Positions 39,721-50,325 of a stretch of 64,000 bases of DNA are shown here, one piece after another; position 1 is the first letter of the stretch; the number at the start of each line of letters is the position of its first letter. Position numbers and translations under genes: made by a program. Under the pieces are notes generated by a model. That model was not told the origin of the DNA. It did no database searches and saw only the letters and a program-made list of their open reading frames with translations. This stretch comes from Balneolaceae bacterium (GTDB lineage: Bacteria; Bacteroidota; Rhodothermia; Balneolales; Balneolaceae), in assembly GCA_034521495.1 (NCBI GenBank), contig JAXHMK010000021.1:51455-115454 (forward strand), in the 5' to 3' direction.

Positions 39721-40191
39721 ATGAAAAAAAATTATCTATCTAAAGAAGGGTACGAGAAGTTAGATAAGGAATTAAGAGATTTAAAAACACGAGGAAGAAA
39801 AGAGATTGCCGAGGAAATTGCGGAAGCTCGGGCAAAAGGTGATCTGAGTGAAAATGCGGAATATGATGCTGCTAAAGAAGCTCAGGGACATCTGGAAACG
39901 AAGATTGCAAAGCTCGAAAATACTCTTGCAACATCAAAGATCATCGAAAAAGATGATATCGATACATCTAAGGCATATCTCTTGTCTACTATTACTATTC
40001 ACAATAAAAAGACTGACAAGGAGATGAAGTATACCTTGGTTTCAAAAGATGAAGCTGATTTCAAACAGGGTAAAATTTCCGTGGACTCACCGATTGGCCA
40101 GGCCATACTGGGTACAGAAATCGGGGATGAAGTAACCGTAGATGTCCCCGCTGGAAAGTTAGAACTGGAAATAAAAAATATTGAGCGTTAA
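39721..40191 (+). CDS. greA: transcription elongation factor GreA
   Basis: Rescues backtracked RNA polymerase by stimulating transcript cleavage through the secondary channel. The 156-residue protein has the N-terminal coiled coil with the tip motif GDLSENAEYDAAKE (Asp41 and Glu44, which hold the catalytic Mg) and the C-terminal FKBP-like domain (SPIGQAILGTEIGDEVTVDVP). The length is standard. A terminator-like hairpin lies just upstream, and ugd starts three bases after the stop, so greA and ugd are probably one transcript. Confidence 0.97.
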   Translation: MKKNYLSKEGYEKLDKELRDLKTRGRKEIAEEIAEARAKGDLSENAEYDAAKEAQGHLETKIAKLENTLATSKIIEKDDIDTSKAYLLSTITIHNKKTDKEMKYTLVSKDEADFKQGKISVDSPIGQAILGTEIGDEVTVDVPAGKLELEIKNIER

Positions 40192-40194
40192 AAA

Positions 40195-41529
40195 ATGAAA
40201 ATTGGAGTGATTGGTACCGGTTATGTTGGCCTGGTAAGCGGCACATGTTTTGCAGATAGCGGCAACGATGTAATCTGTGTTGATATAGATGAAAAGAAAG
40301 TTGAGCAGATGCAAAACGGTGAGGTACCGATCTATGAACCGGGTCTTAACCGCGTATTCGATCGGGCTATTCGGGAAAAAAGGCTCCATTTTACAACCAA
40401 CCTGGAAGACACTTTCAAAGAATCAGAAATTATTTTTCTATGCCTGCCTACTCCTCCGGGTGCAAACGGGCAGGCTGATTTAAGTTTTGTATTGGATGTA
40501 GCCGACGAACTGGGAGATCTTTTCAACAAATACCCAGACTACAGAGTGATTGTTAACAAGAGCACCGTACCGGTTGGAACGGCTGATAAAGTAAGCGAAA
40601 GAATTGCATCCAGGACAGAGGCCGAATTTGATGTTGTATCCAATCCCGAATTTCTCCGTGAAGGTGCCGCAGTGGAAGATTTTATGAAGCCCGAACGGGT
40701 TGTTGTGGGTACCCAAAGTGAGAAAGCTGCCAACATAATGACAGCTCTCTATGAGCCATTTGTTCGCAGCGGCAATCCCATTATCATTATGGATGAGCGC
40801 AGCTCTGAATTGACTAAATACGCTGCCAATGCCATGCTCGCCACAAAAATCACCTTCATGAACGAAATTGCCAATGTTTGTGAAAAAGTGGGTGCCAACG
40901 TTGATAATGTTCGGCGCGGCATCGGTACGGATACCCGAATTGGTAAACGGTTTCTCTTTGCCGGAATTGGCTATGGGGGCAGCTGTTTTCCTAAAGATGT
41001 TCAGGCAATCCATCACACAGCCGGCGAATATGGGTATGAGTTCAAGATTCTGGATTCGGTGATGAAGGTGAACGAATCCCAAAAAGTTTCCATCGTTGAC
41101 AAAATGAAATTGTATTACAACGGAGATTTAGAAGGGAAAACAGTGGGAATTTGGGGGCTGTCATTCAAACCGGAAACCGATGATATTCGTGAGGCACCTT
41201 CCTTGTACATTACAGAACAATTGGCAAAGATGGGCGTTTCTATGAAAGCGTACGACCCTGAAGCGATTGAAACATTTAAAGAAGCTTCTTCAGAAGAAAC
41301 ACTCTCCAGGATGCAATTCATGGAAGATCGCGACAGCGTGATTGATGGAGTGGATGCGCTGATTATCTGTACGGAATGGAACGAGTTCAGACGACCGGAA
41401 ATGGATCGTTTTGCCAAGGTAATGAACGAACCGATTATTTTTGACGGACGAAATCTCTATGATCTTGAGAGAGCAAAAGAAGCTGGATTAACCTATATAA
41501 GTGTGGGAAGACCCAGTGTAAATCTATAG
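40195..41529 (+). CDS. ugd: UDP-glucose 6-dehydrogenase
   Basis: Oxidises UDP-glucose to UDP-glucuronate with two NAD+. The 444-residue protein has the N-terminal NAD fold ([20 protein letters not shown]), the central helix stretch [20 protein letters not shown], the catalytic site [10 protein letters not shown] with Cys264, and a C-terminal domain ([22 protein letters not shown]). The length is normal. The product feeds the UDP-glucuronate decarboxylase gene 46 bases downstream, giving a UDP-xylose route for cell-surface glycans. Confidence 0.96.
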   Translation: MKIGVIGTGYVGLVSGTCFADSGNDVICVDIDEKKVEQMQNGEVPIYEPGLNRVFDRAIREKRLHFTTNLEDTFKESEIIFLCLPTPPGANGQADLSFVLDVADELGDLFNKYPDYRVIVNKSTVPVGTADKVSERIASRTEAEFDVVSNPEFLREGAAVEDFMKPERVVVGTQSEKAANIMTALYEPFVRSGNPIIIMDERSSELTKYAANAMLATKITFMNEIANVCEKVGANVDNVRRGIGTDTRIGKRFLFAGIGYGGSCFPKDVQAIHHTAGEYGYEFKILDSVMKVNESQKVSIVDKMKLYYNGDLEGKTVGIWGLSFKPETDDIREAPSLYITEQLAKMGVSMKAYDPEAIETFKEASSEETLSRMQFMEDRDSVIDGVDALIICTEWNEFRRPEMDRFAKVMNEPIIFDGRNLYDLERAKEAGLTYISVGRPSVNL

Positions 41530-41575
41530 CAGGATAAATCTTGATAAGTTCTGCTTCAACTCAACTATAAATATT

Positions 41576-42523
41576 GTGGATAAAAGAATACTAATAACCG
41601 GCGGAGCAGGATTTCTGGGATCTCATCTTTGTGATCGATATCACAGTGAGGGTTGGGATGTGATCTGTATGGATAATCTGATCACGGGCTCAGAAAAAAA
41701 CATTGCGCATCTTATAGGACAGGAGAGGTTTCAGTTTATTAATTACGATGTTACAAACTATCTGTATGTGGATGGGCCGTTAGATCTGATTCTGCATTTT
41801 GCTTCTCCGGCATCTCCTATTGATTATCTCGAGATGCCCATTCAGACACTGAAGGTGGGCTCACTTGGAACACATAAGGCACTGGGGCTTGCACGTGCTA
41901 AAGATGCCAAACTTCTTCTTGCTTCAACGAGCGAGGTGTATGGAGATCCGCTTGAACATCCTCAAAAAGAAACGTACTGGGGGCACGTCAATCCCACGGG
42001 CTTACGGGGTGTTTATGACGAGGCAAAACGATTTGCCGAAGCGATGACAATGGCTTATCACCGTTACCATGATATTGACACACGAATTGTTCGGATTTTT
42101 AATACCTACGGTTCAAGAATGCGTCTGAAAGATGGACGTGCTCTGCCAACGTTTTTCCGGCAGGCATTGCGAGGGAAGCCACTCACGGTTTTTGGGGATG
42201 GAAGCCAAACCCGCTCCTTCACCTACGTGGATGATCTGATTGAAGGAATTGTTCGATTGGCAGAAAGCGACGAAGTGGAACCCGTAAATATTGGGAATCC
42301 TGAAGAGGTGTCAATCCTGGATTTTGCGAAGGAGATTATCGAAGTAACAGGAAGCAATAGTGAGATTGAATTCCGGGAACTTCCAAAGGATGATCCACAG
42401 GTACGGCAGCCGGATATTTCCAAAGCAAAGCAAGTGTTGGGATGGGAGCCAAAAATAGGTCGGCGTGAAGGCCTGGAAAAAACAATGGTATACTTTAAGG
42501 AACAGGTTTTGAAGAATGATTAA
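41576..42523 (+). CDS. uxs: UDP-glucuronate decarboxylase (UDP-xylose synthase)
   Basis: Extended SDR enzyme that converts UDP-glucuronate to UDP-xylose. The 315 residues include the NAD motif [22 protein letters not shown], the catalytic YDEAK (Tyr147 and Lys151), [10 protein letters not shown] and [21 protein letters not shown], typical of the decarboxylase branch. The start is GTG at 41576. The stop overlaps the Nudix start by 8 bases. A related NAD-sugar epimerase is possible, but the adjacent ugd makes the decarboxylase call likely. Confidence 0.88.
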   Translation: MDKRILITGGAGFLGSHLCDRYHSEGWDVICMDNLITGSEKNIAHLIGQERFQFINYDVTNYLYVDGPLDLILHFASPASPIDYLEMPIQTLKVGSLGTHKALGLARAKDAKLLLASTSEVYGDPLEHPQKETYWGHVNPTGLRGVYDEAKRFAEAMTMAYHRYHDIDTRIVRIFNTYGSRMRLKDGRALPTFFRQALRGKPLTVFGDGSQTRSFTYVDDLIEGIVRLAESDEVEPVNIGNPEEVSILDFAKEIIEVTGSNSEIEFRELPKDDPQVRQPDISKAKQVLGWEPKIGRREGLEKTMVYFKEQVLKND

Positions 42524-42974
42524 AAAAAAACTGATCGATCTCTATCCATATCGATTCAATAAAGAGAGCCTGGAGTTTCTGTTGTTAAAACGGGCCGAGG
42601 GAGAAAAATATGATGGTCAGTGGCGGATGATCGGGGGGAAAGTAGAAGAGGGCGAAGCTCACTGGGAAGCGGCACTCCGGGAACTCAACGAAGAAACCGG
42701 GTTGAAGCCCGCAACATTTTGGACAATTCCCAGCCTCAATCATTTTTATGAGTGGAATACGGACGAAATTTTATTGATTCCTGCGTTTGCTGCAGAAATA
42801 GATCCTTCTGATTCAATAACTCTTAACAAGGAACATAGCACAGCAAAGTGGTTTGATATCAGGGAAGCTACGGAACTGATCATTTGGCCGGAACAACAAC
42901 GTTTGCTAAAACTGTTGAATAACATTGTAACCTCCAATCAAATTCTTGACGATTGGCTCGTATCACAAAACTGA
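42516..42974 (+). CDS. Nudix hydrolase
   Basis: A 152-residue Nudix pyrophosphohydrolase with a complete Nudix box, G-x5-E-x7-REL-x-EE-x-GL ([20 protein letters not shown] then ETGL, about residues 42-65). It resembles NudB-type dATP/dihydroneopterin triphosphate pyrophosphatases. The true substrate may be another nucleotide or nucleotide sugar. The start overlaps uxs and the stop overlaps the next gene, so it is translationally coupled on both sides. Confidence 0.88.
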   Translation: MIKKKLIDLYPYRFNKESLEFLLLKRAEGEKYDGQWRMIGGKVEEGEAHWEAALRELNEETGLKPATFWTIPSLNHFYEWNTDEILLIPAFAAEIDPSDSITLNKEHSTAKWFDIREATELIIWPEQQRLLKLLNNIVTSNQILDDWLVSQN

Positions 42975-44185
42975 TTTTATCGCTGGTACTTACTCTGCCG
43001 TTCATTTTCTTCTTTAGAAATGTTGATGCACAAAGTGCAGGTTATGAATTTCTGCCCGCCCCAGATGCCTGGTATAATGATGTGGATGGAATTCGTGTTG
43101 GGCTCAGGCTGAAAGGACAAGTTCCCGGTACGTTTAACGATGGCCCCCACCGCCTTGATGCGGGTTTTTGGCTGGGAACATGGTTTCCTGACCTCCCCGT
43201 ATCTTACTATGTTTCATTTACAGAGCCCATTCCGGCGTGGTCTGACTTTGGGAGTGAAGCCAGTGTTCAGCTTCGAAGTTCCATCCGTACCGGATATCAT
43301 AATCACGGCGTTGCACTGAACAAGCGCTGGCAGCAAGGATTTGATGAACGCCGATATCGCGAGTTGAGATTTTATCAATCCTACCAGAAGAGATTTGATG
43401 ATGAGTACACGCCATTCCCGTTTTTGTGGAGTGATCATGATAAATTTCTATCAACACTCACGCTTCGTTTGCAGGACGACAATCCGCTCGGATGGTTCCA
43501 GGTTGAAACCTCGGGCAGCTTTCAATACCTGAATGATACTTATTCTGTGTTATCATTAACGGCTCTTCAAAATATCCCGATCAACGAAAACTGGGGATTT
43601 CGTATACGGTCATTCACCGGCCTTGCTACCGATCATGCCGATCCCGAATATCGTTTCCCGGTAAGCAGTAAACCAGCAGTAAACTGGCTGGAAAATGGAA
43701 TTACAAGGGCTAAAGGAACAATTCCACAGCCGTGGATGAATAGCGGTCACCTGCAAGTTTCCGGGGGTGCTAACCTCAGAGGATATACGAAACATGAGAT
43801 CAGCGGTTTTGCCAGTCTCGACGGGGATGATATCGATGTTCCGCTCGCAAAATCGATAACGGCTGTAAATACCGAGTTTGACTACTGGAATCCCATTGGA
43901 GTCCTCTTTCAGAAAATTCCTTATGTATCGGATTTTTTAACCTTTAACTCGTACCTGTTTTTTGATGCAGGAACGGAACTTGGGAGTGAATCTACGGCCT
44001 CTGACGGTTGGCTGGCAGATGCAGGAACCGGTTTCTCATTATCATTAAATATCCCGGATAATCTCGGGAAACCACGAGGTTTTGTTATTCGGTTTGATAT
44101 TCCGTTTTGGTTGTCGGATCCGGGAATGGAAGATGAATTTAAGTTCAGGCACATTTTTGGGATTGGTGGGGTTATCTCACTGTAA
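42953..44185 (+). CDS. Omp85/BamA-like outer-membrane beta-barrel protein
   Basis: A 410-residue exported protein: signal peptide (about residues 1-27, ending NVDAQ), then a long run of alternating strands. The C-terminal part has GGANLRGYTKHE, which matches the LRGY lid-loop motif of Omp85 barrels, and ends RHIFGIGGVISL, like a barrel closing strand. No POTRA domains are visible. It resembles the barrel that some Bacteroidetes attach to metallopeptidase-like proteins, here without the peptidase. The only in-frame start that keeps the signal peptide is TTG at 42953, 22 bases inside the Nudix gene. Its function is unknown. Confidence 0.65.
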   Translation: MARITKLILSLVLTLPFIFFFRNVDAQSAGYEFLPAPDAWYNDVDGIRVGLRLKGQVPGTFNDGPHRLDAGFWLGTWFPDLPVSYYVSFTEPIPAWSDFGSEASVQLRSSIRTGYHNHGVALNKRWQQGFDERRYRELRFYQSYQKRFDDEYTPFPFLWSDHDKFLSTLTLRLQDDNPLGWFQVETSGSFQYLNDTYSVLSLTALQNIPINENWGFRIRSFTGLATDHADPEYRFPVSSKPAVNWLENGITRAKGTIPQPWMNSGHLQVSGGANLRGYTKHEISGFASLDGDDIDVPLAKSITAVNTEFDYWNPIGVLFQKIPYVSDFLTFNSYLFFDAGTELGSESTASDGWLADAGTGFSLSLNIPDNLGKPRGFVIRFDIPFWLSDPGMEDEFKFRHIFGIGGVISL

Positions 44186-44197
44186 ATCTGGTTTGCT

Positions 44198-45934
44198 ATG
44201 AAACGCTCTTTTCTTTTTTTAATCTGCTTGTTTCTTACAAGTGCCTGTTCATCGAGCCGGTGGGTGGTTACAGATCAGCATTCCATCAATACAGAAACAG
44301 AGCCCGTAATTCTGAATGAAGAGCATATCCTGCTTCTCGAGGATGGGCCTACTGTGGAAGATCCGGTAATGAGTTTTGGTACCTATTCCGTTGTAGAAAA
44401 ACAGTACGAAGAGAGAGTATTGGTGGAACGAACTGTTCAGAAATATAAGCCCAGGTGGCAATTTATGCTGCTGGGTATGACAGGTGCTGCATTTGCAATG
44501 ACGGCAGGAAATACCAACCTGATCCTTTCTTCCGTATCCGTGGGACAGCAGGTGGCTTTTAATGTGGCAGCAGCGGTGTTGGGTGGTTTGTCTTTCACAA
44601 ATATGGAGCCGACCGGAGATCCCATTTACACCGGAGAAACGCGATTGCAGCGCAGAAGCGGAACGGAAATATTGAGCGATACAACACAGACGAATACGTT
44701 TGCCGAAGGAATGAACATCAGCCTCGATATTTTGTACAAGGAGGAAGTTGTCTTTTCCGAATCGGATATTGTGATCGAAGAGGGTAGCTTTGATATCAAC
44801 CTGGTATCTTTTCTTGAATATATTAACAGCGAAGTTGATGCCGAGTCCTCACTTGAAATAGAGCTTGCCTACAACGGCTTTGAATCTTCTTACAGCATTC
44901 CTGTTACGGATTTCCTTGCCCCTTTTGTGACGATCACTGAGCCTGTGGCCGTCATCCGAAATGCACCTTCTGTGAATGAGTTAAACGTTGTAACCGAAAT
45001 TGGAAACGGTAGTTCGCTCGAACTGATTGGCGAATATTCCGATCAATGGTATCGTGTGAGATTTGGCGGCTCAGAAGTATTTGTGTCCAGAAGTGCCGGA
45101 GTGATTGAATGGATGTCGGAAACTGGTTCGGGATCGCCCAATGTATTTGAATTTGCAGAAGTACCTTTTGGTGAAGTGGATGTTGAAAATTCAGTTCCGG
45201 TTTTGAAGCAAAATAATCCAAATGATCGTGCCATTATCCTCACAAATGGATTTTCTGAAGAAACTGAACCACGCCAGTATTTGGGACGAGATCACGATCT
45301 GTTTCGGTTTTATATGAGGTATGCACTTCAAATGGACGAAGATCAAATTTCTGAAATAGATATAGATTCTACCGAAAACGGGATGGATCAGTTTTCAAAT
45401 ATATCAGAAATGGATTCTACAGGAACCTTATTTGTCTATCTCTCGGGCTCGGCTTTTATCGATGAATTAAATAACCTGTACCTTAACCCTGAAAAATTTG
45501 AGGATGGTGAATCTGAACCCGAATACGATATATTCAACTCTTTCGAGAGAATAAATCCGTCATCAGTTGTATTGTTTGCCGATCTTGAATTTATTACAAA
45601 TGGATCAACGAATGGGCTGAATGGCTCCAGAGATTATCAGGCAGCACTTCAAAATTTTTCAGATAATCTGTTGAGGAGGATTCCGAATAGTGCAGTTATA
45701 TTTAGCCACCGCCCGGGTCAAGAATCCTCTCTTTTTATCGGTGGGGATACGCAGAACAAGCGTCATCATATATTTAGTTACTATTTAGCTGAAGCACTCA
45801 AACAAAGAAATACGCAACTTTCTGAAATTGTACGCCATCTGGAAAATAATGTAGATTATACCTCAAGACGACTCCACGACCGTCCCCAGGAGATCCAGGT
45901 ATTTGGCAACCTAACAATAGATATCGCCGAGTAA
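44198..45934 (+). CDS. lipoprotein with SH3 domain and degenerate caspase-like domain
   Basis: A 578-residue lipoprotein (lipobox TSAC, Cys17). A hydrophobic segment (about 88-122) could span or insert into a membrane. A bacterial SH3-like domain follows (about 248-301: AVIRNAPSVNELNVVTEIGN, WYRVRFGGSEVFVS). From about 343 to 578 the fold pattern is that of caspase-like C14 peptidases: RAIILTNGF, a Q-Y-L-G..DHDLFRFYMRYAL helix, LFVYLSGSAF, VVLFADLEF, AVIFSHRPGQESSLF and HIFSYYLAEALKQ. The usual His (SGHG) is Ser418 and the usual Cys (DAC) is Glu464, so protease activity is unlikely. The next gene starts on its stop codon. Confidence 0.72.
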   Translation: MKRSFLFLICLFLTSACSSSRWVVTDQHSINTETEPVILNEEHILLLEDGPTVEDPVMSFGTYSVVEKQYEERVLVERTVQKYKPRWQFMLLGMTGAAFAMTAGNTNLILSSVSVGQQVAFNVAAAVLGGLSFTNMEPTGDPIYTGETRLQRRSGTEILSDTTQTNTFAEGMNISLDILYKEEVVFSESDIVIEEGSFDINLVSFLEYINSEVDAESSLEIELAYNGFESSYSIPVTDFLAPFVTITEPVAVIRNAPSVNELNVVTEIGNGSSLELIGEYSDQWYRVRFGGSEVFVSRSAGVIEWMSETGSGSPNVFEFAEVPFGEVDVENSVPVLKQNNPNDRAIILTNGFSEETEPRQYLGRDHDLFRFYMRYALQMDEDQISEIDIDSTENGMDQFSNISEMDSTGTLFVYLSGSAFIDELNNLYLNPEKFEDGESEPEYDIFNSFERINPSSVVLFADLEFITNGSTNGLNGSRDYQAALQNFSDNLLRRIPNSAVIFSHRPGQESSLFIGGDTQNKRHHIFSYYLAEALKQRNTQLSEIVRHLENNVDYTSRRLHDRPQEIQVFGNLTIDIAE

Positions 45935-46794
45935 TGGCTGGCTGGATCTATATTGTTCTCTGTTCGATATCGTCCGTGCTGATTGCTCACTTTTTCAAGG
46001 TGACGGAACAGAAAAAGCTGAATACTATTCGGGTTATTACTGTCAACTACCTGATAGCTTTTCCATCCGCTATTTTGCTGTATGGCGGCCAGGATCGTTC
46101 AGGTGTTTTACCGCAAGAGCTGATTACTCCTATTCTTTTGGCAATTGGGATTGGTATTATATTCATCTTCAATTTTTTTATATACAGCAAATCTGTAGAT
46201 CTGAATGGTGTTGGCATTAGCATTGCGGCGATGCGAATCTCACTGATTGTTCCGGTTTTGCTCTCAACAATTTGGTACCTGGAGCTGTTAACACTCAACC
46301 AGTGGATTGGAGTAATACTGGTATTTCTCATCTTGTACCTTTTACTGCCTAACAAAAAGACCCTTTTCAGAGGATCATTTAATGCCGGTTGGCTGCTGCC
46401 CATTCTGTTTCTTTTTACAGGAATTGGAGATGGATCTCTTAAAATTTATGAGTCTGAATTCAATCAAATCCTTTCAAAAGGTGAATTTATGGGAATGATT
46501 TTTTTTACGGCTTTTTTGGTGGGAGCAGGTACCGTTCTCTATAAAAGAGAGTGGCAGTTTAAAAAAATGGATTTTTTGATCGGTGCCTGTATCGGGATTC
46601 CAAATATGCTGGCAGCCGTTTTTTTGATCGAAGCCCTGGAACGGATGAACGGGGCAGTTGTTTTTAGTTTGGTAAATGTACTTACCGTCATCGGCGGAAC
46701 ATTTGTTGGAGTGATTTTTTGGAAGGATCGGTTTACCAAGTTGCAATGGCTGGGAATTGTGCTAACTATTTTCTCAATTCTTTTACTGTTTTAG
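45934..46794 (+). CDS. EamA/DMT-family transporter
   Basis: Inner-membrane protein of 286 residues with about ten hydrophobic helices in two EamA-type halves (LSTIWYLELLTLNQWIGVILV in pieces; VNVLTVIGGTFVGVIFWKDRFTKLQWLGIVL in pieces). Members export or import small metabolites. The substrate cannot be read from the sequence. The start codon shares one base with the upstream stop (TAATG), so it is translationally coupled to the pseudo-caspase lipoprotein. Confidence 0.85.
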   Translation: MAGWIYIVLCSISSVLIAHFFKVTEQKKLNTIRVITVNYLIAFPSAILLYGGQDRSGVLPQELITPILLAIGIGIIFIFNFFIYSKSVDLNGVGISIAAMRISLIVPVLLSTIWYLELLTLNQWIGVILVFLILYLLLPNKKTLFRGSFNAGWLLPILFLFTGIGDGSLKIYESEFNQILSKGEFMGMIFFTAFLVGAGTVLYKREWQFKKMDFLIGACIGIPNMLAAVFLIEALERMNGAVVFSLVNVLTVIGGTFVGVIFWKDRFTKLQWLGIVLTIFSILLLF

Positions 46795-47413
46795 TCAGGA
46801 AAATAAATTGTATAATTCGCACCGTGAATCCAGTATTTTCGGGTTGAATTACGTTATTAATAAGGATACAGATTTTTAAAAAGCCCGCATGAAAATCAGA
46901 AATGAGCGTATGAAATTTTCAGATATGGTCATGAGTTCTTTTTTACAAATAAACAGCTCTGATAAGTTACCCCGAAAGTTGCATTCCATAGTCTATATAT
47001 TAAATATTATCAATACTTTATATATTTTTAATGGAAACTGAAAAAATGGGTGTAGGTCGGCCTTGAATAGTTGGCGGAAAAAAGGACAACGATTGAACCG
47101 TGAGAAGAATCCTTTCATACCGGTGAGAAACGCAATGTAAGGGCTATAAGCGAGATGGACCATTGAAAGGATTCCACGGTGAACTCGTGTCCGCCGCCAA
47201 GGATTCACAGCCTTGATTTTTTCGTTCTTTTGTATCAAGACAAAAGGACATAAAATATGCGTAAGTTTACATCACAAAAATGGGATAAATCCACAACAGC
47301 TCTGGATAGTAAAGTAGCCTTGATTTTTAAACAGACAACCTACTCAATTGGCATTGGCATTTTCTTTGAGTACATGCCATCTTAACAATCAATTGCTAAT
47401 TTATCGCCAAAAA
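46795..47413. other. 620-base intergenic region with a dispersed element
   Basis: No gene is recognised. The part at about 46993-47260 has the look of an intergenic dispersed element on the minus strand (it reads KNEKIKAVNPWRRTRVH and ends in a small TTTTGTAT/CAAAAGG stem near 47227-47248), rather than a protein gene. A 42-codon frame at 47257-47385 has no recognisable features. The pta promoter should lie in the last 150 bases. Confidence 0.4.
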
Positions 47414-48400
47414 ATGAGCATAATTTCAACAATACGATCGAAAGCAAAAAGTCTTGGAAAGAGAGTACTTCTGCCCGAGGCTCAGCGTGATATTCGTGTT
47501 ATACGCGCTGCAAATATTATCCTGGAGAACGGTTTAGCAACTCCTGTTTTGATTGGAAACGATCAATTTATCCATGAACTGGCAGAAAAACATGATGTAA
47601 AGGTCTCTGATGAAATTTCAATCCTGCCGGCCAACGATCACAATTCAGAACAAGAGAGAACCCGTTTTTTTGAAGAAAAACTGGCTCACAAAAATCCGAC
47701 AAAAGAACAGATTCAGGCTCTTTGTAACGATCCGTTATTTACGGCGGGTTGGCTGCTTGAAACGGGTGAAGCTGATTCTGTAATAGCCGGTTCGGTAGCA
47801 TCCACTCCGGATGTAATACGTGCTGCATTAAGAACCGTGGGTGTGGCAGCCAACTCGTCTATTGTATCCAGTACATTTTTGATGGAGATGCCCAATGGGA
47901 AGGTGTTTACTTATGCAGATTGTGGAGTTGTTCCATATCCGGATTCAGAACAGCTTGCTTCTATAGCTCTCGATTCCGGTACAACACATCAACTTTTAAC
48001 CGGCGTTGAGCCGCGAATTGCTTTCTTGTCATTTTCAACGAAAGCAAGTGCAAAACATGAGCGGGTTGATCTTGTAAAAGAAGCTTTTGAATTAGCCAAA
48101 AAACGGAATACAACCTGGAAGATGGATGGGGAACTTCAGTTTGATGCCGCTTATGTGTCCGAAATTGCACACCGTAAAGCGCCCGACTCACCTCTTGCAG
48201 GGAAAGCCAATGTATTTATCTTTCCCAATCTTGATGCGGGAAATATTGCCTACAAGATTACAGAACGACTGGCAGGTGCTGTTGCTACGGGTCCAATTTT
48301 ACAGGGACTTGCAAAACCCTATTTGGATCTTTCCAGAGGATGCTCCGTCGACGATATTGTAAATGCAGTTTCAGTTGGGGCACTATTAAGCACAAGCTGA
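47414..48400 (+). CDS. pta: phosphate acetyltransferase
   Basis: Interconverts acetyl-CoA and acetyl phosphate. The 328-residue short-form enzyme starts at ATG 47414 (MSIISTIRSKAKSLGKRVLL), which matches the usual N-terminus; the frame runs 66 bases further upstream without features. Motifs: LLPEAQRDIRVIRAANIIL, AGWLLETGEADSVIAGSVAST, EPRIAFLSFSTKASAKHERVD, KANVFIFPNLDAGNIAYKIT and GPILQGLAKPYLDLSRGCSVDDIVN, all typical. The acetate kinase gene usually paired with it is not in the window. Confidence 0.95.
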   Translation: MSIISTIRSKAKSLGKRVLLPEAQRDIRVIRAANIILENGLATPVLIGNDQFIHELAEKHDVKVSDEISILPANDHNSEQERTRFFEEKLAHKNPTKEQIQALCNDPLFTAGWLLETGEADSVIAGSVASTPDVIRAALRTVGVAANSSIVSSTFLMEMPNGKVFTYADCGVVPYPDSEQLASIALDSGTTHQLLTGVEPRIAFLSFSTKASAKHERVDLVKEAFELAKKRNTTWKMDGELQFDAAYVSEIAHRKAPDSPLAGKANVFIFPNLDAGNIAYKITERLAGAVATGPILQGLAKPYLDLSRGCSVDDIVNAVSVGALLSTS

Positions 48401-48688
48401 TGGTTACCTGTTAATTGTGCGATATTATGATGATTCTGTAATTCCAGACGAGCTTTTTCACATTGATCTCTATAGCGTTGATAAGCTCTTTCAATTGGCA
48501 TTTCAGATAGGTAGGTCTTTTCTTAATTGTTGATCAATAAAGCTTTATTGCAGAAACGATTTTGCTTATATTGATTCATTCCAAATAAATATAATCAAGT
48601 TTAAAGTAACTGAAATAGTGCGAACTACTACTAATTTTCAGTTGTTGTATCTACTAATAAGAAGTTAAACACTCAGATCAATAATTTT
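48401..48688. other. intergenic stretch upstream of sufB
   Basis: No gene is recognised; a minus-strand frame here is mostly antisense to pta. The suf operon promoter should lie in this stretch, but no clear TTG/TAnnTTTG pair or Fur- or IscR-type site was found by eye. Confidence 0.35.
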
Positions 48689-50131
48689 ATGAGCGAGACT
48701 AAAGCTTTAGAATCCATGATAGGCGAGGAGTACAAATATGGATTCACAACGGATGTAGAATATGAGGATTTTCCAAACGGCCTCAATGAAGATATTGTTC
48801 GTCTGATCTCGAAGAAAAAAGATGAGCCCGAATGGATGACGGAGTTTCGGGTAAAGGCATACCATGCCTGGACAGAGATGGAGGAACCAGATTGGTTTAA
48901 CGCTACATACGAAAGTCCCAAGTTCGACGATCTTCAATATTATTCTGCTCCAAAAAAGAAACCTAATCTGAACAGTTTAGATGATGTAGATCCAAAGATC
49001 CGGGAAACATATGAGAAACTTGGAATACCGTTAGAGGAGCAGAAGATGCTTTCCGGTGTTGCTGTAGATGCGGTTTTCGACAGTGTTTCAATCTTTACAT
49101 CGTTCAAAGAAAAACTGGCTGAAGCGGGGGTAATCTTTTGCTCGATATCTGAAGCAGTTCAGGATCATCCCGAGCTTGTGAAGAAATATATGGGATCGGT
49201 TGTTCCTGCTCGCGATAATTTTTATGCAGCTCTGAATTCTGCTGTGTTTTCAGACGGATCTTTTTGCTATGTACCAAAAGATACCATCTGTCCGATGGAG
49301 CTGTCCACGTATTTCCGTATCAATAATATGAATTCCGGTCAGTTTGAACGGACACTCATTATTGCTGAGGATAACAGTCATGTGAGTTATCTGGAAGGCT
49401 GTACTGCTCCAATGTATGATGAGCACCAGCTTCATGCAGCGGTTGTTGAGCTTGTTGCTCTTGAAAACGCAGAGATAAAATATTCTACGATTCAAAACTG
49501 GTACGCCGGTGATGAAGATGGGAAGGGCGGTATTTATAATTTTGTAACGAAACGAGGTGCATGCCGCGGAGATAATTCAAAAATCTCCTGGACTCAGCTT
49601 GAAACCGGTTCTGCAGTTACTCTGAAGTATCCAAGTGTTCTTCTGCAGGGTGATAATTCCGTGGGTGAATTTTTCTCTGTTGCTGTGACAAATAAAATGC
49701 AGCAGGCTGATACAGGTACAAAAATGATTCACATAGGCAAAAACACGAAAAGCACGATTATTTCGAAAGGGATATCAGCCGGTCGTTCTGACAACAGTTA
49801 CCGCGGACAGGTTAAAATCAGCAAGAAAGCGGATAAAGCACGGAACTACTCACAATGCGATTCCATGTTGATTGGCCAGACTTGCGGTGCACATACATTC
49901 CCATACATTGAATCTTCGAACCCAACTGCTAAAGTTGAACATGAAGCGACAACTTCTCGTGTAGGTGAAGATCAGATTTTCTACCTGCAACAGAGAGGAA
50001 TCAGCGAGGATGATGCTATTTCACTCATCGTAAACGGGTTCTGTAAAGAAGTGCTCAAAGAGCTGCCGATGGAGTTCGCAGTAGAAGCAAATAAGCTGCT
50101 CGGTATTAAATTGGAAGGCAGTGTTGGGTAA
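48689..50131 (+). CDS. sufB: Fe-S cluster assembly scaffold SufB
   Basis: Core subunit of the SufBCD scaffold on which Fe-S clusters are built. The 480-residue protein has the typical [15 protein letters not shown] region near the N-terminus and the beta-helix core ([60 protein letters not shown]). The C-terminal SufBD region follows ([40 protein letters not shown]). The length is full. It leads the operon sufB-C-D-S-nfu-sufA-DUF2480. A palindromic repeat separates it from sufC by 194 bases. Confidence 0.97.
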   Translation: MSETKALESMIGEEYKYGFTTDVEYEDFPNGLNEDIVRLISKKKDEPEWMTEFRVKAYHAWTEMEEPDWFNATYESPKFDDLQYYSAPKKKPNLNSLDDVDPKIRETYEKLGIPLEEQKMLSGVAVDAVFDSVSIFTSFKEKLAEAGVIFCSISEAVQDHPELVKKYMGSVVPARDNFYAALNSAVFSDGSFCYVPKDTICPMELSTYFRINNMNSGQFERTLIIAEDNSHVSYLEGCTAPMYDEHQLHAAVVELVALENAEIKYSTIQNWYAGDEDGKGGIYNFVTKRGACRGDNSKISWTQLETGSAVTLKYPSVLLQGDNSVGEFFSVAVTNKMQQADTGTKMIHIGKNTKSTIISKGISAGRSDNSYRGQVKISKKADKARNYSQCDSMLIGQTCGAHTFPYIESSNPTAKVEHEATTSRVGEDQIFYLQQRGISEDDAISLIVNGFCKEVLKELPMEFAVEANKLLGIKLEGSVG

Positions 50132-50137
50132 GGTGTT

Positions 50138-50270
50138 TCCTCCCCTCTCGAGAGGGGACAGATGGTGTAGCGTTTAGCGAAGCCATCAGGGGTGTGTACA
50201 CTACGATGTTGAACTCGATTAGGCAGATCCCTCGCGATATCGAGCCCGGAATGACGATATATTTGCCCTA
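50138..50270. repeat. palindromic intergenic repeat in the suf operon
   Basis: Contains the core CCCCTCTCGAGAGGGG (about 50145-50160) followed by a segment with GCGTTTAGCGAAGCCATCAG. The same layout recurs at 57606-57775. It lies between sufB and sufC, and its stem may shape mRNA stability or termination inside the operon. Confidence 0.7.
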
Positions 50271-50325
50271 TCAAGTCGGATATGCAAACGATTTAAAAAA
50301 CAAAAATAAAACCAAATAAATTAAA

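Noticed and set aside
47257..47385. 42-codon frame upstream of pta
   Set aside because: It follows a dispersed repeat, has no recognisable feature and could be chance.
48319..48501. 60-codon minus-strand frame after pta
   Set aside because: Half of it is antisense to the end of pta; nothing supports it as a gene.
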